Of a stretch of 64,000 bases of DNA, positions 56,297-64,000 are shown piece after piece. Source of the stretch: Halichondria panicea. Its lineage: Eukaryota; Porifera; Demospongiae; Suberitida; Halichondriidae. Positions within the stretch are counted from its first letter, which is position 1; every line of letters starts with the position of its first letter. The translations under genes were made by a program, and so were the position numbers. The notes beneath the pieces were generated by a model. It made no database searches and was not told where the DNA came from. It was given only the letters and a program-made list of their open reading frames with translations. The stretch is from NCBI RefSeq assembly GCF_963675165.1, contig NC_087378.1:310001-374000 (forward strand). Direction: 5' to 3'.

Positions 56297-57764
56297 GTGA
56301 TCAATGAGAGGGACATTCTGGGCACTCAGTTGATTCGCCGCAATGATGAGTTAGCCCTCCTCTATGAGAAGATCAAGATCCAGCAGTCGACTCTGAACAA
56401 AGGGGAGATGCAATACTCACAGAGACTAGAGGATATTCGTATCCTCAAACTAGAGATCAAGAAGATGAGACGGGAGAGAGGAATTCTGTCCAAGAATGTG
56501 GCCAACATCGATGACCTCAGGTACACCATAATTAAGAATTTGTAATTATTATTATACTTGTGAATGCACAGTGTATAATATTATGTAGATTACACAGCCT
56601 GCAGTAGCAATGTTACACTGTTAGTACACACTACCCCCCACCCAGACGTGAGCTGTACCACATCCAGCGGGAGTTGCTCAAGGAGCGTACTCGTTGCAAG
56701 GCTCTCGAGGAAGAGCTGGAGAATCCTATGAACATCCATCGCTGGAGGAAGCTCGAGGGAAGCGACCCATCTACGTATGAGATGATCCAAAAGATACACA
56801 CTCTGCAGAGGAGACTCATTCAGAAAACTGAAGAGGTAAGTATTTGCTATTAGTGTTCATGTATTCATCCGTCTGTGTGTTGGTGTTTCTAATTATTTGT
56901 CTACTGGGTATTTGACTTGAGGTATTTTTATCCAACCTTCGATTTTCCAACAATTGCAGTAATGACAGCTCATCTCATCGTAGTGCTTATTTATGATGAA
57001 CTATCGTTATTAAATGCAATTTGTTGGAAAATCGATTAATTGCTTTCACAGTGTCCATCTATTTTATTTACAGGTTGTTGAGAAGGAACTGTTGATTCAA
57101 GAAAAGGAGAAGTTGTACATGGAGTTGAAGCAGATCCTCCAGAGACAGCCAGGGCCTGAGGTGGCAGAGCAGCTACAGATCTACCAGCAGACTCTCAAGG
57201 AGAAGACCAAGCAAATGAAGGTGTGTATTAGCATAACTATACTTAGCCTCAACTCCAGTCCCTTCAACAGTGCGCTTTTCCCTGCGGGCCTGGAATCGAG
57301 GCTAAACTATACTCAGTAATAAACTGTGTGCACTACATTATAATACCACCCTGCATAGTGTATGGCCTCTGAGTTGAACATGTATGACTCACAAGTGTCA
57401 GAGCACAAGATGGACATTGACAGACTGCAGAGAGAGCTACAGGAGGTCAAGAAAAATTACTACCTTCAGAAAAAGAAAGAACACCAGAAAAGGTAATTTT
57501 TTAAATTAATTTTGTTTTTGTGGGAGATAAAGTACATGCTATAACCAGAGGGTTATAGGTACACTAACAATGTACTTCACTTTCTATCGTATCCCAGTAT
57601 TTCCCTTCAGGCTAATTATCATGTTCCTCTGTTCTCTTTGCTGCAGGGAGCGAGATAGGGTTCTGGGTCAAGGGCTGGGCCCGCCCATCATACCACTGTC
57701 CAAGGCAGACATGCCACGCTTTGCTGGAGGAGGGTTCAACCTCAAACAATCTCAAAAAGCTTAG
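53278..57764 (+). CDS. CFAP58: CFAP58 (CCDC147), cilia and flagella protein
   Basis: Sixteen exons close in frame to 881 aa (human 872): 53278-53370, 53495-53710, 53763-53984, 54044-54127, 54188-54382, 54588-54885, 54938-55020, 55073-55165, 55214-55324, 55604-55834, 55918-56124, 56297-56520, 56646-56835, 57074-57220, 57359-57492 and 57647-57764. The protein is almost wholly coiled coil and needed for axoneme and sperm flagellum assembly (known for the family). Very high similarity throughout: DKSLERFRIEYEKLHRALKK, CRELNSEIVANSAKVSTALK, NLYSKN-type LIEARDEITEMKRKLKIM, VINERDILGTQLIRRNDELA, LALLYEKIKIQQSTLNKGE, NIHRWRKLEGSDPSTYEMIQ and EKEKLYMELKQILQRQPGPE. The C-terminus FAGGGFNLKQSQKA matches human FTGGGFPLRS. 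One intron carries a MITE, another a TG run. Confidence 0.95.
55345..55548. mobile_element. MITE, GCGGGTTATTTT family
   Basis: 204 bp with ends TATAGCTAGTTATTTTCGTA and, from the right, ATAGCGGGTTATTTTTGAGG, plus internal complementary tracts. It lies in CFAP58 intron 9. Same family as 4323-4433 and 42192-42373. Confidence 0.75.
56243..56295. repeat. (TG)n microsatellite
   Basis: TG run of about 50 bp directly preceding the GCAG acceptor of CFAP58 exon 12. It replaces a normal polypyrimidine tract. Confidence 0.95.
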
Positions 57765-58081
57765 ATATCTCATGAATAATTATTATAGAGTGTATTACAT
57801 TGAACTCTGTTGATTGAAACATTGTACGTTGTACATGTGATGTAAACTGCAGTCATGTGTATCACAAAAAAATTAACTAATACAAGTCATGTGAACTAAT
57901 AAAAAATATGTACATAATAATATTATTTTTATCAGTTCACAGTTTGTGATTTGCTTGTAAACAGAAGTGCTGCATTCCCACACCACACACGACCACACTC
58001 GTACAGTGACTGCATAATGCATGGGAATTATCAATAAAGGTTTAACATTTCTTGTACTGATAAGCTTCTCAATGTGTTAGG
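57765..58081. other. Convergent 3' flanks of CFAP58 and WDR6
   Basis: 317 bp of AT-rich DNA. AATAAA near 57896-57904 (AACTAATAAAAAATATG) and 58033 (ATCAATAAAGG) could serve CFAP58 polyadenylation. Nothing else was seen. Confidence 0.5.
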
Positions 58082-59636
58082 CTACAAGCAATGGTTCCAC
58101 TGTGTGCACCCACTGTACCTAGCAGTGAAGGTTTTGAGGGTAGCTGGGTCAGCCACGTCATGAGTGAAGCAAGCACTTAGTGAGAGGGGCTCCAGCTTCC
58201 ACACGGAGAGTCGCTGGTCCACTGAGGTGGTGGCTACTAGACTGGGACCAAACCAACCAATACCTGTGTGTGTGTGTGGGGGGGGGGGGTTCAGAGTAAA
58301 GTAACAGGAAAGCTTGCATAAGAAAGTAACGTGTACAGACTAGGAATGTCCTCACCTGTGATGCTAGAAGAGTGGGCGGTGCTGTGTGTGCTTTGAGTGT
58401 GGAGGGACATGGAGAGATGTGGAGTGGTGGTTAGGGTGAGGTGGGTCACTGTGAGGGCATTGTCATCTCCCACTGTCACCACAGTCAGGTGGCCATCTAC
58501 AGCAATTGATACAAAATTATTATAGTCAGTACAACACCACATCAATAAATCCCAGCATCCCTGACATACAACAAAGAAGGTACTAGAGTAGGTAACCCTG
58601 GAGTAGGTATAGAGCACTAGAGTAGGTATAGAGGGGCTACTAGTAGGTATGGTGGTAGTGCTCACCTTGGACTGAAGTGATGAGGTCGTTGACTCCAGAT
58701 TGATGGGCCTTGAACGCAATAACAGACTCCACTGGTATACAACCTCCCATCTCCTCCACTGACATACGGCCTTCTGTCTCGAGGCTGTGTAGACTCCACA
58801 CACACACAACACCGTCTGTAGCACTGGAGAGCAGTAGTGGGGGGTGGGAGGACAGTGGGTGGAGCTTGGTACACAGGATGCAATGGTCATGGTGATGTAA
58901 CGAGGGTAGAGGTTGGAAGGTGTGGTTGCCCTCATCGAATATAAACTGCCTGTAGTGCAATACACATCAGGTAAATAAATATGGCAATGCTACCAGAACA
59001 GAATAATAGTCTACCTTATAATTCCATCTGAGCAGCCAGCTGCCAGGTAATGATAGGGGGGAGTGGACAGAGGTAGCGCAGCCAGACTCATCACTCTACA
59101 CTCAGGCTGACTGTCCTTTGACCTCTGTTTTCGTGAGCCGTGCTTGTTGTGTAAGAACACCTCCCCACAAAGTTCAACTCTCTCCTTCAGCTCACTAGGG
59201 CCACAACCTGCACACACAATAAGCTCTGATATTAGTCTAAAAGGGTCACCACAAGTATGAGCAAGATGCTTACCGGATGGTATGTTCCAAGCCTTCAAGC
59301 TTGCCCTGGCCCCACCAGAGAAGAGCAGCTGGCCGTGGTGTCCTTGTGAAGAGGTTAGAGCCTTGACAGAGGAGAGGTGGCCAGTGAGGGTAGCTAGAAG
59401 TGAGGGACGTGTGTGTGGGGAGGCTGCTACCAGGGCAATGGTACAGTCCTCACTACCAACAGCCAACAACAGCTCACCTGCAGAGCAAAGAGCATTGTTA
59501 CTACATTGAGTGTCATACATACATACCAGTGGTGGAGTTAGCATTTAGAATCTCTAGTGAGAGTGCCTCTCTTCCAACAAAACCAGGCTGTGTGTGTGTG
59601 TGTGGGTGTGAGGGTGTGTGTGTGTGTGTGGATGTG

Positions 59637-59712
<76 letters not shown>

Positions 59713-62653
59713 TGAGGGTGTGTGTGTCAATGGTCAAGTCCATACCTGAATGATGGGATTGGTGAAATAAGACTCCAAACTAGAGGTCCTGAAGCAGAGG
59801 GTAGATTGTTTGACATACACAGCATTCATTGTCCTAGTCTTCAAGATCTGTGAACCATTATCACACACACTCAACATGTGATAATACTGTATACCTGCTG
59901 TATAGAGCTGATGTCATATGACCTATGTCCCCCACCGCAGTTGATCTTGACTATAGGCTTGTTCTGGGCAGTGCTGTACAACACAAGGTCTGTCTGTAAG
60001 TGTGTGTGTGTGTGTGGGGGGGGGGTACTACAGTGTGAGGTGTGGAATCCCACCACCCACCCACTCACTCACTCACCGTATGGAACCCCACTACTAACAT
60101 GTCCTCTTCTTGGAAAATCAGATCCTCAATCCAATCCATTCCCTTCACAGGCTGGAGGGCAATATTGCTACACATTAGACACACCACACACACACACACA
60201 TGTACAGTACAGCAGGATAGCGCTGTTAGGGCTGACCTTAAAGTCAATGAGTTCTTTAAGATCTCCATCTTTGCTCAGACTGTACTTTCTGCAGCGTCCA
60301 TTGCGGCCAGCACTGTACACAAAGTCTCCACTCATCTTGAGACAGGTGACACCATTGGGACCGTGCACTCGATAAGAGGCTGTTGGTTTGGTGGAGGGTG
60401 AGGGTTGGTCAGCAGTGGTTAGACACACCCTGTACACATGTAGTGAGCCTTTCCTGTCCCCTAGTAGCAGAGTGTCCCTTGTTGAGTCGTGTAGGGCCAC
60501 AGATACCCAGCGATGTTTAGATGGGGGGAGCTCGAGAGTAGCAAGGGGAGTGGCCATCAGACCTTGAGGTAACATCACACACCTCCAGCAGATCTGGGGG
60601 GGGGGGGGGGGTCAAGTGTTAAAGGCCATTTTTTTGAGGCCGTTTTTTTACAAAAGTGTGGGTTATAATTATTATTATTATTATATAGGTGGGGGAAAAG
60701 TGAAAATTCAAAAATGTTGAGCTGGGCATACCATCTGATAGAGATGTTAATCATAATGCCAGACATTGAACCAACAAAACAAAAGTGATGGCTGTTTTTG
60801 AGAAAAAAAAAGCGTGGGTCTGCCTACACTGCATTCTCACCACTTGTCCGGCTGGTCCACAAGAGAGCAACATCTCATCTCCCAACCAACTGAGGGAGAA
60901 CACCTTCCCAGTGTGAGCACTCCAACACAACTCAGCCGTCACATCTCCTGTGGTCATGTAATGAGTGTCAAGTACACAAAGGATGGGTAAGATTGGCTCA
61001 GTATGGTGTAGCAACAGATACCTCACCTTGTTTGTCCAATGCCAGCAGCTTTATGCTTCCCTCCAGACTGCCCACAGCCAGTAGGGGAGAGTGGAGGGCT
61101 AACAGAGAGTAACTAGAGAACAGCTGATCCCTTGCCACCTGCCTCCAGACAATAGGGGACACATCCACACAAGCAGCGTACAGAACACTATATATGACAA
61201 TTAGTTCACTAACTGCATAAAAATACAATAATATACTGACCCGTGGTCTGTGTGGCAGAGAGCCGTGTTGCCATGGAGACAGACAGAACGAGGCAGGTCC
61301 TCTGTGGGTAAGTGAGTGTCCCATTCCATCTCTTGTTCTCCCTCTAAACTGAACACACGTACACCACAGTCCCCACCACCAGTTGCCTGTGCATGAGGAG
61401 GGGAATGGACATATTCCCTAGGGGCTGCTGTTACACACTCACCACTCTCTTGTTCTCTGAGTCCACGGCCATGCTCCACATACTCCGCCCCCTATGACCC
61501 CCCACAGTCCTCACAGCCACACACCTACTCCACACACGACAAGTGGCGTCCTCTCCAATGCTCACCACGTTGTCCCCTGGTAGTAGTCGGGCGTCCCAGA
61601 CCCTGGCAGTGTGTCCGTACAACACTTGCACTCCAGCTATTACCTCAACACTAGAGCACAACAGAGGCACAAAGTAAGTGCTTGAACTTGTAACTAATAG
61701 CTTTTAATTAGCGGAAAATGAAGATTTGGGCCCTAAAACCATCGCTAATCCACATTATTTGATAGGCCTTTCAAGGAGCTCCTAAATGAATCCTTGATTT
61801 GAAATTGGAAATAGCTCAGCTCAGAAAAAACACCATAGATAGGGTCCATGTACAGTACCTTTGATGGAGGGTCCAGTCTTGTGGGAGTGTCCACACTCTA
61901 ACAGTTCTATCATCAGACACAGAGACAAGGGAGCGGCCATCATCAGAGAGGCGCACACACAATATCACACCCTGTCAGATCACATGACTTATCAGTTACA
62001 TATCACATGACCCACCTCATGTCCGGAGAGTGAGAGTCGTACTGGTACCCTGGTAGAGGGGTCAAAGTTCAGCTCCTCCGATACTGAAAGGTCAACGGTC
62101 CACAACAAGATGTGATTGAAGACTGTGCCAGAGATGGCAATGAGAGAGTTGCTACCAGTCGTTACTAGTCGTGCTGAATAGCTAGGAAATAGCTAAAAAA
62201 TACATAATTATATGAGAAAAATCTAAGACAAAACATTACTCAGGAAATAGCTAAAGAAATGCATCATTATCATATGTGAAATCTAAGACAACACATTACT
62301 GTATGGTTGGATACAGAATACAGTTGGTCTCGCTGTGATAGTTGACAATATTCACGATGCCAGCTGCCACACGATACACAGTCACTACGTTGTGTGCAGT
62401 GATATAGGAGAGGGTGTAGTTTGCTGGGTCAGCAAAGCTCAGCCAACAGACGTCCAAGAGCCAATCAGAAGCCTCGATTACAGCAGATACAGGGGTCAAC
62501 CTGGAGGTCACCAGTTAATGGTTACTGTGAGTGACATAGCTCACATGACTGACCTGAACTGAGGTGAGCTGTGCAGTTGAATCAGTCGAATGCTCTTCTG
62601 CCCGAACACTAGCACTAGTGGTACATCACTCTCATCAATACTGTCGTCAGCTG

Positions 62654-62712
<59 letters not shown>

Positions 62713-63063
62713 GTGTGTGTGTGTATACGTGTGGTGTGTGTGTGTGTATGTGTGTGGTGTGTGTACTGACACTAGCAACACACCTGGTCGTATGCCATGC
62801 ACTCGTTTGAAGGGCAGTACCTCCTCCTGGGCTAACAGTGCTCCCTCATCACAGGAGAGCAGCTTCAGATAGGGACCTTCCCCTGCAACCAGTGCATGCA
62901 GTGTGTGCAGGGACAAGTGAGTAACTCACTCAATAATGGATGGCTTATAATCATTACCTGCTAACAGGAGCTCTAACTGTCCGATGGTAATGAACTCCAA
63001 CGCGGTGACTGGAAGACAGCTCTGCTTGGCCGTGATCTTGCATGTCTTGTCAACAGTCTCCAT
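58082..63063 (-). CDS. WDR6: WDR6, WD40 partner of the FTSJ1 tRNA 2'-O-methyltransferase
   Basis: In animals and yeast (Rtt10/Trm734) this WD40 protein acts with FTSJ1/Trm7 in methylating tRNA position 34. Start ATG 63063 gives METVDKTCKITAKQ...LPVTALEFITIGQLELLLAG (human LPVTGLECVGDRLLAGEG). WD repeats follow throughout: GHEGVILCVRLSDDGRSLVS, YGHTARVWDARLLPGDNVVS and GEDATCRVW. Family-specific blocks are PPSKHRWVSVALHDSTRDTL, LLGDRKGSLHVYRV, PNGVTCLKMSGDFVYSAGRN, KGMDWIEDLIF, NCGGGHRSYD and, at the end, TSVDQRLSVWKLEPLS with a CTQWNHCL terminus. About twenty exons. Introns contain TG runs at 59588-59730 and 62655-62765. Confidence 0.92.
59588..59730. repeat. (TG)n microsatellite with GTGAGGGTG interruptions
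   Basis: About 140 bp TG tract in a WDR6 intron. Confidence 0.97.
62655..62765. repeat. (TG)n microsatellite, interrupted
   Basis: About 110 bp TG tract in a WDR6 intron. Confidence 0.97.
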
Positions 63064-63368
63064 ACAGTGCAACAACCAAAGAGAGTAGATTTTTTTTTAT
63101 ATTATTTTTTTTCACATTTTGTGGCATATCTTCTGAAGTAAAAGTGATATGATCTATTTGAGTGCAGGTACTGAAAGTTCAATTATTGGCGCTTCCATTG
63201 GACCACCACCTGTTACATCATATGACATCATCACTATGAAATGGCTGTCTGAAGATGTGTACCTCCGAAAATATGTTAGGAATAGAAGTAGCTTATTTGT
63301 TTGAGTTAAGATCTGAAATTTATTGTGTATGTACCTGACTATATTGCTCATCTTTTGAGCTTCAACGG
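63064..63368. other. WDR6 upstream region with a partial copy of the adjacent foldback arm
   Basis: 5' flank of WDR6. The segment around 63265-63325 (AAAATATGTTAGGAATAGAA ... GAGTTAAGATCTGAAAT) is a diverged copy of part of the foldback arm at about 63425-63475 (CAAATATGTTAGGAATACAA ... AGTTAAGGTCTGATTT). Confidence 0.5.
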
Positions 63369-64000
63369 AAGTCTGGGCTGCTAGTAAGTTCTGAGAAATA
63401 CTGAATTTTGTTGTTTTTTGGTGGCAAATATGTTAGGAATACAACTTTTGATTTTATGCTAGTTAAGGTCTGATTTTTGAGGAGCATGTACTACAATAGC
63501 ATAGAATTCATCTGTACTAACTTACAGGAGCTAGACAAGTCTCATCTTTGCTAGAGCGGCCCTTCTTGTCAAAAATGGTGATTTTGCTCCGTTTTGCTAC
63601 TTTTGCTGACGTATGCAATGATATTCATTGATTTGTGACATCACAAATCATCTTGTTGTTATTTGCTACATCCAAAGGTCATGTGATGTCTACCTGCAAA
63701 TACACAGTTGGTGTTGGTCATTCTGTGTCACAGGGGCGTGGTAATTGAGCTTACTACGTAGCCAAATCACCCCAAAAGTCATAAAAAGCACTGTTTTTGA
63801 CAAGATGGGCCGCTCTAGCAAAGGAGAGGCTAGCCTAACTCCTGTAAGTTAGTACAGATGAAAAGTACACTATTGTAGTACATGCTGCTCAAAAATCAGA
63901 CCTTAACTAATATAAAATCGAAAGTTGTATTCCTAACATATTTGCCACCAAAAAACAACAAAATGCAGTATTTCTCAGAACTTACTAGTAGCCCAGACTT
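63369..64000. mobile_element. Foldback element with arms of about 210 bp, cut by the window edge
   Basis: The left arm (63369-63580, starting AAGTCTGGGCTGCTAGTAAG) is repeated in inverted orientation in the right arm (about 63790-64000, ending CTTACTAGTAGCCCAGACTT). The core of about 210 bp contains further short AT-rich repeats (TTTTGCTACTTTTGCTGACG, TTGTGACATCACAA) and no ORF. Similarity of the arms is high across their full length. Confidence 0.85.

Overview
The window looks like nuclear DNA of an early-branching animal, most likely a demosponge. This is inferred from gene content and architecture, not from any search. Genes are intron-rich with short introns (mostly about 45-150 bp, GT-AG) and small intergenic gaps. 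There are many CA/TG microsatellites, GC-poor minisatellite-bearing introns and small inverted-repeat elements. Typical animal genes (POLL, NEDD1, LDB, NCAPG, Shootin-1, nanos, ENO4, CFAP58, WDR6) sit beside a lineage-specific cluster of death-fold proteins of the kind expanded in sponges. No rRNA, tRNA, CRISPR or prokaryotic operon was seen.

Layout. 0-24 kb is an accessory, immune-like cluster. It holds a CARD-ankyrin gene (5' end outside the window), a small myristoylated adaptor-like gene with three YLGM motifs, a CARD protein with a sponge-type unnamed C-terminal domain, a second CARD-ankyrin gene, an ankyrin gene on the minus strand with a myristoylation-type N-terminus, DNA polymerase lambda, and two ZU5-UPA-CARD genes. 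The ZU5 genes are separated by a partial POLL copy, so POLL 3' exons plus the ZU5 gene were duplicated as a unit. 24.6-28.9 kb: NEDD1 (minus) with a roughly 0.8 kb minisatellite in one intron. 29.1-31.4 kb: a single-pass receptor-like gene sharing NEDD1's promoter region. 32.3-36.0 kb: LIM-domain-binding protein. 36.3-43.2 kb: condensin subunit CAP-G (minus). 43.3-47.8 kb: Shootin-1 homologue (minus). 48.6-49.5 kb: nanos (minus), head-to-head with a small 4E-BP-like ORF. 50.0-53.1 kb: ENO4 (minus), head-to-head with CFAP58 (53.3-57.8 kb) across 158 bp that contain an X-box-like site. 58.1-63.1 kb: WDR6 (minus). 63.4-64.0 kb: a long foldback repeat running off the edge.

The most interesting part is the 0-24 kb cluster. 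The two ZU5-UPA-CARD proteins have the FIIND-CARD order of human CARD8 and the NLRP1 C-terminus, and both carry a His-Phe-Cys tripeptide where autoprocessing ZU5 domains have His-Phe-Ser. One begins with a consensus N-myristoylation signal. The other begins with a motif nearly identical to the LC3-interacting region of p62. Next to them, ankyrin repeats are joined to CARDs in separate genes, so the parts of an ankyrin/PIDD-like protein are spread over neighbours. That these products form one membrane-tethered signalling system is inference.

Exon boundaries were placed by eye from GT/AG sites and reading frame. Where exon lengths are given, the frame closes from ATG to stop.
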